A stretch of DNA of 64,000 nucleotides from Sneathiella aquimaris. GTDB taxonomy: Bacteria > Pseudomonadota > Alphaproteobacteria > Sneathiellales > Sneathiellaceae. The stretch is taken from contig NZ_CP112881.1 in NCBI RefSeq assembly GCF_026409565.1, positions 1,349,501 to 1,413,500 of the forward strand, in the 5' to 3' direction. A program made the position numbers and the translations under genes. Shown piece after piece: positions 34,907 to 45,219 of this stretch (within the stretch, counting starts at the first letter, position 1; every line of letters starts with the position of its first letter). The notes beneath the pieces are model-generated. The model had not been told where the DNA came from. It worked only from the letters and a program-made list of their open reading frames with translations, and searched no databases.

Positions 34907-35320
34907 ATGGGATCTAAAAATAGCAGTTCAGCCCGGTATGTTCAGGGACGAAGCGTCCGAAAATCAGTGTTGGGAGAAGCCCATGTGGCGAAGGCTGAAG
35001 CAAACACCGATCCGTTTGATCAACCGTTTCAGGAACTGATTACGGAAGGCGCCTGGGGAACCGTCTGGGCAGGAGATCACTGGTCAAAAAGGGAAAGGTC
35101 GATGGTGACAATTGCGTTATTGGCCGCCCTTGGACATTATGATGAATGTGCCATGCATGTGCGAGCAGCGAAGAATACCGGGGCCAGCCGTGACGATATA
35201 TGTGAAGCAATGCTTCATGTTGCCATATATGCAGGCGTGCCAGCAGCAAATAGCGCCATTAAAGTGATAAAAGAGGTGTTTCGCGAAATGGACGCTGAAA
35301 CACAGGCGGGGGGAAACTGA
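34907..35320 (+). CDS. pcaC: 4-carboxymuconolactone decarboxylase
   Basis: A 137-residue member of the carboxymuconolactone decarboxylase family, decarboxylating 4-carboxymuconolactone to the enol-lactone. The block [34 protein letters not shown] and [16 protein letters not shown] are family signatures. It is a stand-alone PcaC, not fused to PcaD as in actinobacteria. It starts 10 nt after pcaD and ends 1 nt before the pcaH ATG. Confidence 0.94.
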   Translation: MGSKNSSSARYVQGRSVRKSVLGEAHVAKAEANTDPFDQPFQELITEGAWGTVWAGDHWSKRERSMVTIALLAALGHYDECAMHVRAAKNTGASRDDICEAMLHVAIYAGVPAANSAIKVIKEVFREMDAETQAGGN

Positions 35321-35321
35321 A

Positions 35322-36062
35322 ATGATTAACAGAAAACCGGAAACCGGTGCTTTTTTTCAACGGGATAGAGCGTGGCAACCGCCCGGCCTGACCCCTGCAT
35401 ACAAGACCAGCATTTTAAGATCGCCGCAAAAAGCACTATTGTCGTTGGATGGAACCATCAGCGAAATAACGGGGCCGGTTTTCGGGCATGATATTATTGG
35501 TGAGCTTGATAATGATTTATTGCTCAATTATTCGCAAAATGGTGATCTGCCTATCGGCGAACGCATTATTGTCCATGGCCGTGTAATGGATGAACGGGGG
35601 GTTCCGGTGGAAGGCGCCTTACTTGAATTCTGGCAGGCGAATGCGGGCGGCCGTTACCGTCATAAAAAGGAAACCTATTTAGCTCCGCTGGATCCCAATT
35701 TTGGAGGGTGCGGCCGGACGATTTCAGACGAAAACGGGTTTTATTCATTTCGGACGGTCAAACCAGGGCCCTATCCGTGGCCCAATGGGGTTAACGACTG
35801 GCGACCCGCCCATATTCATTTTTCCGTTTTCGGTCATGGTTTTGCCCAGCGTTTGATTACGCAGATGTATTTTGAAGGGGATCCTTTGATTTGGAAGTGC
35901 CCCATCGTTCAGGCAATCCCGGATGAAGACGCGGTGAACCAATTGATCGCACCATTGGATTTGCCCAATACCCTGCCGATGGATAGTCTGGCTTACAAGT
36001 TTGATATTGTTTTACGGGGTCGTCGCTCGACCTTGTTTGAAAACCGGAAAGAGGGCAATTAG
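35322..36062 (+). CDS. pcaH: Protocatechuate 3,4-dioxygenase beta subunit
   Basis: A 246-residue subunit with the non-haem Fe(III) site of protocatechuate 3,4-dioxygenase, which cleaves the ring to 3-carboxy-cis,cis-muconate. Iron ligands are two Tyr and two His; visible are [13 protein letters not shown] and [34 protein letters not shown] and [17 protein letters not shown] are conserved blocks. The stop is immediately followed by the pcaG ATG (36063), consistent with a fixed 1:1 subunit ratio. Confidence 0.95.
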   Translation: MINRKPETGAFFQRDRAWQPPGLTPAYKTSILRSPQKALLSLDGTISEITGPVFGHDIIGELDNDLLLNYSQNGDLPIGERIIVHGRVMDERGVPVEGALLEFWQANAGGRYRHKKETYLAPLDPNFGGCGRTISDENGFYSFRTVKPGPYPWPNGVNDWRPAHIHFSVFGHGFAQRLITQMYFEGDPLIWKCPIVQAIPDEDAVNQLIAPLDLPNTLPMDSLAYKFDIVLRGRRSTLFENRKEGN

Positions 36063-36677
36063 ATGACGCAGCCTTTGACTTATTTTAAAGAAAGTCCTTC
36101 TCAAACTGCCGGTCCCTATGTCCATATTGGGTGCACGCCGAACTTCAGTGGTCTTTCTGGTGTTTTTCCAAAAGATCTTGGCTCCGAAATGGTGAACGAG
36201 AGCGCGGAAGGGCAAAGAATTACCATACACGGATATGTCTTTGATGGAACTGGCACTCCGATTAAAGATGCGTTGATCGAAATCTGGCAGGCCGATGCAA
36301 AGGGATTGTACAACAGCCCCTCTGAGACAAGAGGCGCAGCTGATCCAAATTTTGTGGGTTGGGGGCGTTGCCCGTCGAATATGGAAACCGGCGAGTTTGT
36401 TTTCAACACAATCAAACCTGGCAGCGTGCCTTTTAAGGATGGCCGACCAATGGCCCCACACGTTACCTTTTGGGTCGTTGCCCGGGGAATTAATCTGGGC
36501 CTGCATACAAGAATGTATTTCCCGGATGAGGAAACAGCAAATGCTGCCGATCCGATATTAACACGGATCGAGCATAAACACCGGGTACCGACTTTGATCG
36601 GCAAGAAGTCGGGCAACGGGTATCAGTTTGATATTCATTTGCAGGGCGAAAATGAAACTGTATTTTTTGATATCTGA
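36063..36677 (+). CDS. pcaG: Protocatechuate 3,4-dioxygenase alpha subunit
   Basis: A 204-residue alpha subunit, homologous to PcaH but without iron ligands (MAPHVTFWVVARGIN replaces the iron-binding His pair of the beta subunit). It starts with ESPSQTAGPYVHIG, the typical N-terminus that contributes to the substrate channel. ALIEIWQADAKGLY is the conserved core strand. It follows pcaH with no gap. Confidence 0.95.
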   Translation: MTQPLTYFKESPSQTAGPYVHIGCTPNFSGLSGVFPKDLGSEMVNESAEGQRITIHGYVFDGTGTPIKDALIEIWQADAKGLYNSPSETRGAADPNFVGWGRCPSNMETGEFVFNTIKPGSVPFKDGRPMAPHVTFWVVARGINLGLHTRMYFPDEETANAADPILTRIEHKHRVPTLIGKKSGNGYQFDIHLQGENETVFFDI

Positions 36678-36690
36678 AGGTTCTTGACCC

Positions 36691-37551
36691 GTGGCAATAA
36701 TCCAATCCTTAAAAGACGCTGTAGCGGACAATCTGAAAAATGGTGATGTGGTTGCCTTCGAGGGCTTTACGCATCTGATCCCGCATGCGGCCGCCCATGA
36801 AGCAATCCGTCAAGGATATCGGGATCTGACACTCGTACGGATGACCCCTGATATTGTTTATGATCAGATGATCGGAATGGGAATGGCAAAAAAACTGATT
36901 TTCTCCTATGCGGGAAATCCGGGCGTTGGCCTTTTAAGGCGCTTGAGAGATGCCGTTGAGAATAACTGGCCCAATCCTGTAGAGATTGAAGAGCATTCCC
37001 ATGCCGCCATGGCCAACGCTTATGAGGCAGGGGCTGCAGGCCTGCCTTGTGGGGTCTTTCGAGGATATAAAGGGGCGGGCTTGAAAGAGGTGAATAGCAA
37101 TATTCGAAGCGTGATTTGTCCCTTTACCGGCGAAGAACTCGCTGCTGTCCCTTCAGTTCGCCCGGATGTAACTTTCATTCACGCGCAAAAAGCAAACCGC
37201 AAAGGCGATGTCTTGATCGAAGGCATTGTGGGTATTCAAAAAGAAGCCGTGCTGGCGGCGAAAAAATCAGTGGTGACGGTTGAAGAAATTGTTGATGACT
37301 TTGATGATGTCCATGCAAATGCCTGCATCCTTCCGGGGTGGGCTGTTTCGGCTATCTGCGAAGTGTCTGGAGGGGCGCATCCGTCCTATGCGCATGGATA
37401 TTACATTCGTGACAACGGAGCTTATCTTGACTGGGATAATATCGCCGCCGATCGGGAAGGATTTAGAAACTGGATGGAACAACATGTTCTGAACCAAACC
37501 CCGGAGGTTTTTGCGAGCCGTGTGAGTTCGCTTGTGGAGGCTGGTAAATGA
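36691..37551 (+). CDS. pcaI: 3-oxoadipate CoA-transferase subunit A
   Basis: A 286-residue subunit, longer than the PcaI of Pseudomonas putida (about 230 residues) and similar to the CatI-type. It transfers CoA from succinyl-CoA to 3-oxoadipate together with PcaJ. Blocks seen are DGDVVAFEGFTHLIPH-like (NGDVVAFEGFTHLIPHAAAH), VGLLRRLRDAVEN, FRGYKGAGLKEVNSNI and CPFTGEELAAVPSVRPDVT. The start is GTG at 36691, with GAAGG near 36676-36680. The stop overlaps pcaJ as ATGA. Confidence 0.92.
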   Translation: MAIIQSLKDAVADNLKNGDVVAFEGFTHLIPHAAAHEAIRQGYRDLTLVRMTPDIVYDQMIGMGMAKKLIFSYAGNPGVGLLRRLRDAVENNWPNPVEIEEHSHAAMANAYEAGAAGLPCGVFRGYKGAGLKEVNSNIRSVICPFTGEELAAVPSVRPDVTFIHAQKANRKGDVLIEGIVGIQKEAVLAAKKSVVTVEEIVDDFDDVHANACILPGWAVSAICEVSGGAHPSYAHGYYIRDNGAYLDWDNIAADREGFRNWMEQHVLNQTPEVFASRVSSLVEAGK

Positions 37552-38327
37552 CTGAAAAATTTACCTCAGATGAGATGATGACCATTGCAGCCTCTCGTGC
37601 GCTTGGGAATGATGATATTTGTTTTGTCGGAATTGGCGCACCCTCAGCGGCCTGTAACGTTGCGCGTTTGACGCATGCGCCTGATATTACTCTTATTTAC
37701 GAGAGCGGTACCATCGGGACTGCACCGGATGTCTTGCCGTTGTCCATCGGAGATGGCGAATTGTGTGAGACCGCGACGACAACCGTTTCCGTTCTGGAAA
37801 TGTTTCGATACTGGCTACAGGGCGGTCGGATTACCATTGGTTTTCTCGGGGCTGCTCAATTGGACAAATTCGGGAATATCAACACCACCGTTATTGGCGA
37901 CTACAATCATCCAAAAACCAGACTTCCAGGCGGCGGTGGGGCCCCGGAAATTGCCTCTTCCAGCGGCGAAATCTTCATCACCATGAAGCAATCCCTGCGT
38001 GGTATGGTCGATAAAGTTGATTTTTACACATCGTTTGGTCATGGAAATGGGGGCAATGATCGTCAAGAGCAGGGTATTACAACACGCGGCCCCACTTTGC
38101 TGGTTACGGATCTGGCGGTTTGGCGGCCTGACCCGGAAACAAAAGAGTTTGTTGTTGTGTCCTTGCATCCCGGTGTTGAGAAAGAGCAGGTTCAGGCAAC
38201 TTGTGGATGGCCCGTCCGCTTCTCTGAACAGTTGGAACAAACACCACCGCCAACGGATCTTGAATTGCAAACCTTGCGAGATCTAAAGGCGCGAACAAAA
38301 GCCGCACATGAAGGCACAGCAGAGTGA
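37548..38327 (+). CDS. pcaJ: 3-oxoadipate CoA-transferase subunit B
   Basis: A 259-residue CoA-transferase beta subunit. It has FVGIGAPSAACNVARLTHAP and IYESGTIGTAPDVLPLSIGDGEL, where the Glu in YESG is the catalytic Glu that forms the CoA thioester. Later, GFLGAAQLDKFGNINTTVIG and LPGGGGAPEIASSS are family blocks. It overlaps pcaI by 4 nt. The 3' end overlaps or abuts the pcaB start region. Confidence 0.93.
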   Translation: MTEKFTSDEMMTIAASRALGNDDICFVGIGAPSAACNVARLTHAPDITLIYESGTIGTAPDVLPLSIGDGELCETATTTVSVLEMFRYWLQGGRITIGFLGAAQLDKFGNINTTVIGDYNHPKTRLPGGGGAPEIASSSGEIFITMKQSLRGMVDKVDFYTSFGHGNGGNDRQEQGITTRGPTLLVTDLAVWRPDPETKEFVVVSLHPGVEKEQVQATCGWPVRFSEQLEQTPPPTDLELQTLRDLKARTKAAHEGTAE

Positions 38328-38328
38328 T

Positions 38329-39411
38329 ATGATGATTTCAATCTTTGAACATCCAATCCTTGGCAAGCTTTTGGGAAATTCAGAGATGGCACTTCTATTT
38401 TCTGCGGAAGAAGATGTTGCCTGTATGTTGGCCTTTGAGGGGGCATTGGCCCGTGTTCAAGGGCGCGCTGGGATCATCCCTGACAGCGCAGTTAGCGTAA
38501 TTATGGAGGGCCTTTCCAGTTTTCAGCCAAATTGGAAGGACCTCGCCGAACAAACCGAAATCGATGGAGTTGTTGTCCCCGGTCTGATCCGCCAAATTCG
38601 GCAAAATCTTAGCAAGGAGATACAGGCGTATCTTCATTATGGCGCAACCAGTCAAGATGTGATCGATACCAGTCTGGCGTTACGACTTAAACGCGCAACG
38701 GCCCTCCTGCGGCGTCAAATGGAAGAAGTGTTGGCAGAGCTTGAGCGGCTGAAAATCCAGTTTGGTCAAAACGGGCTTATTGCGCGGACGCGGATGCAAC
38801 AGGCAATCCCCACCAGTGCCGCGGAAAAGATTAATCGGTGGCAACAGCCGCTCACTAAATTAACACAAAGTGCAGATGCCATGTCACAAGACGTGGCGGT
38901 GCTGCAATTTGGTGGTGCTGTTGGTACATTGGATAAATTGGGCGATAAAGGCACGGCGATTGGACGTGCCCTTGCTGAAGAACTGGACCTCTCTTTTGAG
39001 ACGGCGTGCCGGCATACTGATCGGTCCTCTTTGATTTCCTATTCAAACTGGTTATCCCAGATTACAACAGCCGTTGGAAAGGTGGGGCAGGACATCGTTC
39101 TGATGAACCAGAATGAAGTGGAAGAGATACAGCTCAAAGGGGCCGGGGGCTCCTCAGCCATGCCGCACAAAAAGAATCCAGTATTGGCCGAAATCCTGAT
39201 AACACTGGCCCGCTTTAATGCAACGCAAGTGGGCGGTATGCATGTCTCGGCAGTCCACGAGAATGAGCGGTCGGGTGCATCATGGACCCTGGAGTGGCTT
39301 ATCCTGCCGCAAATGGTGATGGCAACTGCTGTCAGCCTTAAACAATCGATCAAGTTGCTTAAAAATGTAGATCACATGGGATCAAAAAATTTAACGGGAG
39401 AGGAAACATGA
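38329..39411 (+). CDS. pcaB: 3-carboxy-cis,cis-muconate cycloisomerase
   Basis: About 360 residues (ATG 38329 or 38332; ATG 38308 is also in frame but overlaps pcaJ by 20 nt). A fumarase/aspartase superfamily enzyme lactonising carboxymuconate. The superfamily signature GGSSAMPHKKNP is present, with HYGATSQDVIDTS at about residue 100. It is short compared with the 450-residue Pseudomonas enzyme but similar to other alphaproteobacterial PcaB. It ends in SKNLTGEET, and its stop overlaps the dctP start as ATGA, which ties the transporter to the operon. Confidence 0.92.
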   Translation: MMISIFEHPILGKLLGNSEMALLFSAEEDVACMLAFEGALARVQGRAGIIPDSAVSVIMEGLSSFQPNWKDLAEQTEIDGVVVPGLIRQIRQNLSKEIQAYLHYGATSQDVIDTSLALRLKRATALLRRQMEEVLAELERLKIQFGQNGLIARTRMQQAIPTSAAEKINRWQQPLTKLTQSADAMSQDVAVLQFGGAVGTLDKLGDKGTAIGRALAEELDLSFETACRHTDRSSLISYSNWLSQITTAVGKVGQDIVLMNQNEVEEIQLKGAGGSSAMPHKKNPVLAEILITLARFNATQVGGMHVSAVHENERSGASWTLEWLILPQMVMATAVSLKQSIKLLKNVDHMGSKNLTGEET

Positions 39412-40448
39412 AAATGAGAAAATCAATAGGCTTACTGGCCTTGAGCGCCGCAGCCGGCTTGATACTAAGCGGCACAGCATCGGCGGCAGAAATTACGCTT
39501 AAATTACACCATTTTCTGGGCCCAAAAGCACCGGCCCATTCGAAAATGATTGTTCCCTGGGCGGAACGCATTGAAAAGGCAACGAACGGTCGTGTTGAGA
39601 TCAAGATCTATCCGTCCATGTCGCTTGGTGGAAAACCTCCGCAATTGCCCCGTCAGGTGCGCGATGGGGTTGTTGATATGGCCTGGTTTGTTAATGGCTA
39701 TGCAGGCGGACTGTTCCCACGGACAGAGGTCTTTGAGCTGCCCGGTGTACATCAGGGAAGTTCTGCGGCTACTAATCTTGCGATGGGCGAGATGTATGAA
39801 GAATTTCTTGCAGAAGAATATAAGGGGTTGAAACCAATTTGGCTGCATGTGCATGGTGGTAACGCAATGCACATGGTGGACAGTGAAATTCGCAAGCCAG
39901 AGGATCTGGCAGGCAAAAAAATCCGCATTCCGTCACGGACTGGAGCGTGGGTATTAGAAGCACTGGGTGCGAGTCCGATCAAAACTTCGGTTCCGGAGCT
40001 TCCGCAAGCACTGGCTAAAAAGGTGATCGACGGAGCCCTTATTCCTTTCGAGATCATTCCGCCACTGAAAATTCAGGAGCAAACTCAGTATCAAATTGAA
40101 GGCCCGGGTGGTAAGCGGTTTGGAACAACCACTTTCCAGGTCGCGATGAACCAAAAAGTTTGGGACAATCTGCCAGCGGATATTCAAAAAATCATTTTGG
40201 ACAATTCTGGTCCGGAATGGCAAAAAGAAGTCGGCAATGTATGGGATGCGTCTGAAAAAGGCGGTCTGGGTGTCGCAACAAAATCCGGCAATACGCACGT
40301 TGTTCTAACGGGTGCCGAATGGACTGTTTTTGAAGGTAAAATGGCCCCTGTAGTCGATCGCTGGATTGAGGAAGTTTCTTCAAAAGGTATCGATGGCCGG
40401 AAACTTTACGACACGGCTGTTGCGACAGTTAAAAAGCATATGAAATAG
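39408..40448 (+). CDS. dctP: TRAP transporter substrate-binding protein (DctP)
   Basis: A 346-residue periplasmic binding protein. The signal peptide MKMRKSIGLLALSAAAGLIL ends near ASAA at about 27. The mature part has LKLHHFLGPKAPAH, RVEIKIYPSMSLGG, a VRDGVVDMAW segment and KIRIPSRTGAWVLEALGASP, which places the conserved Arg that binds carboxylate. Start and pcaB stop overlap (ATGA). Context suggests an aromatic acid such as protocatechuate or 4-hydroxybenzoate, which is inferred, not shown. Confidence 0.92.
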   Translation: MKMRKSIGLLALSAAAGLILSGTASAAEITLKLHHFLGPKAPAHSKMIVPWAERIEKATNGRVEIKIYPSMSLGGKPPQLPRQVRDGVVDMAWFVNGYAGGLFPRTEVFELPGVHQGSSAATNLAMGEMYEEFLAEEYKGLKPIWLHVHGGNAMHMVDSEIRKPEDLAGKKIRIPSRTGAWVLEALGASPIKTSVPELPQALAKKVIDGALIPFEIIPPLKIQEQTQYQIEGPGGKRFGTTTFQVAMNQKVWDNLPADIQKIILDNSGPEWQKEVGNVWDASEKGGLGVATKSGNTHVVLTGAEWTVFEGKMAPVVDRWIEEVSSKGIDGRKLYDTAVATVKKHMK

Positions 40449-40451
40449 ACT

Positions 40452-40961
40452 ATGTCTGCCTATTACAACTTTTGGACAAGGGCTCATGCCCTTGTCCATC
40501 GACTTTCTGAGCTGTGGGCATTATTTGGCGGCCTTGTTCTTATGGCCGTTGTGATGGTCAACGCCTATTCAATTTCGGCTGACATGCTGTTTACAAAACC
40601 TTTTCCCGGTGATTTCGAATTGACCGAACTTGGCGTGGCCATTGCTGCTTTCTGCTTCCTGCCCTATTGCCAGATGACAGGAGCAAATGTTTCTGCAGAC
40701 CTGTTTACGGCGACGGCGTCTAAATCGAAAATCATGTTGATGGGCGTATTTGCCAGTTTGGTTGCCTTTGGTTTTAGCCTGTTGTTGATGTGGCGGATGT
40801 GGGAAGGCTTGCTGGGATATCGTGAATATGAGGAAATAACGGGTATCCTCAGCATCCCGATCTGGATGGCGTTTGTTCCCTGCCTTTTTTCGTTGGTTTT
40901 ACTTGTTGCAGCAGCTTTTGTCAGTCTGCTGGATATTTTCGGGTCCCGCAAACGGGCCTAG
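40452..40961 (+). CDS. dctQ: TRAP transporter small permease (DctQ)
   Basis: A 169-residue protein with four transmembrane helices (ALFGGLVLMAVVMVNAYSIS near 20-40; then around LGVAIAAFCFLPYCQ, LMGVFASLVAFGFSLLLMW and VPCLFSLVLLVAAAFVSLL). This is the DctQ small subunit. It starts 3 nt after the dctP stop, and is followed by dctM from the TTG at 40975. Confidence 0.9.
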   Translation: MSAYYNFWTRAHALVHRLSELWALFGGLVLMAVVMVNAYSISADMLFTKPFPGDFELTELGVAIAAFCFLPYCQMTGANVSADLFTATASKSKIMLMGVFASLVAFGFSLLLMWRMWEGLLGYREYEEITGILSIPIWMAFVPCLFSLVLLVAAAFVSLLDIFGSRKRA

Positions 40962-40974
40962 GAAGAGCATTCCG

Positions 40975-42303
40975 TTGGAAGAAAATCTTATTGTTGGCCT
41001 TGTCGGATTGGCCGCGCTGATTACCCTGATCGTTATTCGGTTGCCAATCGCCTATTCGATGATCGTAGTTGGCGCTGTCGGTGTTGGGTTTCTGAATGGA
41101 TTTGATATTTTGCTGGCGCAGCTGAAGGACTTGGCGTGGGCACAATTCTCCATCTATGATCTGTCCGTCGTGCCGATGTTTGTCTTGATGGGAAATATCG
41201 CAACCCGTGTGGGGTTATCATCAGATTTATTCCGCGCTGCGAATGCCTGGCTCGGTCACCTGCGCGGAGGGGTTGCCATGGCGGCAATTGCCGCCTGCGC
41301 AGGATTTGGGTCTGTATGCGGCTCGTCGCTTGCCACGGCCTCAACCATGGGGCAGGTCGCTCTTCCGGAACTCAAGCGTTATAAATATGCGGGCTCACTT
41401 GCAACAGGAACACTGGCTGCGGGCGGTGTCTTGGGCATTCTTATTCCGCCGTCTATCGTGCTGGTCATCTATGCTGTGATTGTCGAGGCGAACATTGTGA
41501 CGATGTTTATGGCCGCCTTTCTGCCCGGCATCCTCGCGGTTATCCTGTTTTTACTGACAATCGCCCTTTATGTCAGGTTGCGGCCTGATGCCGGCCCGAG
41601 GGGAAGTGCCGTTAGCCGCGAAGAGCTTTTATCGGCGACGATGGCCATGGTGCCTGTTCTTATAATATTTGGGCTGGTTATTGGCGGTATCTATTTTGGG
41701 TTTTTCAATCCGACACCGGCCGCTGCTGTAGGGGTGTTTCTGGTTGCGCTTTATGGCCTGTTGCGACGGAAATTATCTTTTGGCGGTTTCCGCTATGCTT
41801 TGTTGGAGACGGCCAAAACAACAGGCATGATTTACCTGATCCTTCTTGGTGCCGAGTTACTCAAGATCTTTATGGCGCGTGGTGGAGTTCCGCAGGCGGC
41901 CGCTGAGTTGATGGCAAATTCTGGTTTGCCGCCTTATAGTATTCTGGTTCTGTTATTGATCGCTTTGATCATTCTAGGGTGTTTGATGGACAGCCTGAGT
42001 ATGATCCTGCTGGCAATTCCCTTTTTCTGGCCCGTTATTTCAGAACTGGATTTTGGACTCGGCCCCGAAGAATTGAAAATCTGGTTCGGTATTCTGGCCC
42101 TTATTGTCGTGGAGCTTGGTCTCATTACGCCGCCCGTGGGGATGAATGTGTTTATTATCTCCTCCATGGATAAAGAAACGCCGATGAAGGAAACTTTCAA
42201 AGGGGTGGCTCCGTTTTTTATGGCGGAAATTATCCGCGTCTCTCTATTAGTTGCGTTCCCGGCTATTTCCCTGTGGTTACCCAGATTTTTTGGTAATCTC
42301 TAA
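40975..42303 (+). CDS. dctM: TRAP transporter large permease (DctM)
   Basis: About 442 residues and about 12 transmembrane helices. The N-terminus MEENLIVGLVGLAALITLIV and LPIAYSMIVVGAVGVGFLNG, followed by VPMFVLMGNIA and GSSLATASTMGQVALPELKR, identify DctM. The TTG at 40975 is preceded by GGAAGAG (40961-40967), so I prefer it to an in-frame ATG at 40873 that would overlap dctQ by 89 nt and add a non-hydrophobic extension. The TAA overlaps the converging pobR stop by 4 nt. Confidence 0.92.
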   Translation: MEENLIVGLVGLAALITLIVIRLPIAYSMIVVGAVGVGFLNGFDILLAQLKDLAWAQFSIYDLSVVPMFVLMGNIATRVGLSSDLFRAANAWLGHLRGGVAMAAIAACAGFGSVCGSSLATASTMGQVALPELKRYKYAGSLATGTLAAGGVLGILIPPSIVLVIYAVIVEANIVTMFMAAFLPGILAVILFLLTIALYVRLRPDAGPRGSAVSREELLSATMAMVPVLIIFGLVIGGIYFGFFNPTPAAAVGVFLVALYGLLRRKLSFGGFRYALLETAKTTGMIYLILLGAELLKIFMARGGVPQAAAELMANSGLPPYSILVLLLIALIILGCLMDSLSMILLAIPFFWPVISELDFGLGPEELKIWFGILALIVVELGLITPPVGMNVFIISSMDKETPMKETFKGVAPFFMAEIIRVSLLVAFPAISLWLPRFFGNL

Positions 42304-43160
42304 CGGTCGTTCTGTTCGGATTTTTTGCGAAACTTGCTGGGCGATAAGCTGGTATGCCGCTGAAAAAATTTTGTGAAATGGCCGGGATCTTCGAACCCGA
42401 GCGTGTAGGCGAGTTCAGACACGGGAAGTTTCGTGTAAACCAGGGATCTTTTAGCCTCCAGCATAAGCCGGTCAGTGATCAAATCTGACGCGGTTTTACC
42501 CGTGATGCTTTTACAGGATCTGGTTAGGTGTTGGGGCGTGAGAAACAGAAAATCCGCGTAGGTTGCAACAGAGTGAACGGTGCGAAAATTTTGCTCAAGC
42601 TGGCGGAGGAATGACTGAACAATTTTCTGTTGTTTGGTTACTTTTTGCGGCGAGCTGATTTGCTGGGAGGCTTGAATCCGGCCAGTTTCAATGCAAAGCA
42701 AACCGACGAGATTTGCCAGTCGTTGGCTCCGGCCAAGCAGGGTGTCACCATGTTCATCGGAAATATGTTCGAAATATACTTTTAGCCTTTTTGATTCAGG
42801 AAGAGAAAGTGCTTCTGTTAGGCCTGCCTGAATATCGGGGGAGCGACGCAAGACTTCCGCTAATACAACCAAGGGTACGGTGATAACATATCCCTCAGTA
42901 TGTTTGATGAATTCAAAACCATGAACACTGAACGGGGGGACTGATAAAAAACTGTCAGAGCCAATTTTTCGTCTCTTTCCATCGATTAAGAACGTGCCGC
43001 CACCTTTGGATATGTAGAAAAACTGATGCAGTATATGATGTCTGTGCGGTGCAATTTTCCAGTTATGGCGGCCGGAGCGGGCGGCAATTGACTCGCAATG
43101 AAGAATGTCAGGAAAGGTTACATTCTTTTCGTCACCATAAAGAGTGTAGTTCGGGATCAT
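42300..43160 (-). CDS. pobR: AraC family regulator, PobR-like
   Basis: A 286-residue protein with an N-terminal cupin-like sensor (HRHHILHQFFYISKGGGTFL) and a C-terminal AraC DNA-binding domain with two HTHs (LTPQHLTRSCKSITGKTASD and YTLGFEDPGHFTKFFQRHTS). Its position divergent from pobA and the sequence type identify it as the AraC-type PobR that activates pobA with 4-hydroxybenzoate. It is not the IclR-type PobR of Acinetobacter. About 100 bp separate it from pobA. Confidence 0.85.
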   Translation of the reverse strand: MIPNYTLYGDEKNVTFPDILHCESIAARSGRHNWKIAPHRHHILHQFFYISKGGGTFLIDGKRRKIGSDSFLSVPPFSVHGFEFIKHTEGYVITVPLVVLAEVLRRSPDIQAGLTEALSLPESKRLKVYFEHISDEHGDTLLGRSQRLANLVGLLCIETGRIQASQQISSPQKVTKQQKIVQSFLRQLEQNFRTVHSVATYADFLFLTPQHLTRSCKSITGKTASDLITDRLMLEAKRSLVYTKLPVSELAYTLGFEDPGHFTKFFQRHTSLSPSKFRKKSEQNDR

Positions 43161-43196
43161 CGTTTTTCCTAAATGTTCGAATAATACAATTTATAA

Positions 43197-45016
<1,820 letters not shown>

Positions 45017-45058
45017 GGTAATTAATACTATTTTTTATGGTTATTACGTGATCCTATT

Positions 45059-45142
45059 CTAAACAATTTTCCTAAACTGTAACCTCTAAAGTTTAGGATT
45101 TTATTATTTTTCTAAACTGTACCAAGTAAGTGAACTGTTTAG
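45059..45142. promoter_or_regulatory. Cluster of CTAAAC / GTTTAG motifs upstream of maeB
   Basis: CTAAAC at 45059-45064, 45072-45077 and 45112-45117; GTTTAG at 45091-45096 and 45137-45142. CTAAACTGTA occurs exactly twice (45072 and 45112, 40 bp apart, about four helical turns). CTAAAGTTTAG at 45086-45096 is a palindrome. The set lies in the 203-bp gap between the divergent PAS_5 and maeB genes and looks like a multi-site operator for a regulator I cannot name. Confidence 0.55.
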
Positions 45143-45219
45143 CGTGTTTTTTATTGGCTTATTGGCGCTGCATTCGGTAAACCCTAGGGTAACATCCCAC
45201 GGGAGCTACGGAATTTGTC

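Noticed and set aside
40873-40974. Earlier ATG for dctM
   Set aside because: It would overlap dctQ by 89 nt and add a non-conserved extension; TTG 40975 has GGAAGAG upstream and begins at the true DctM N-terminus.
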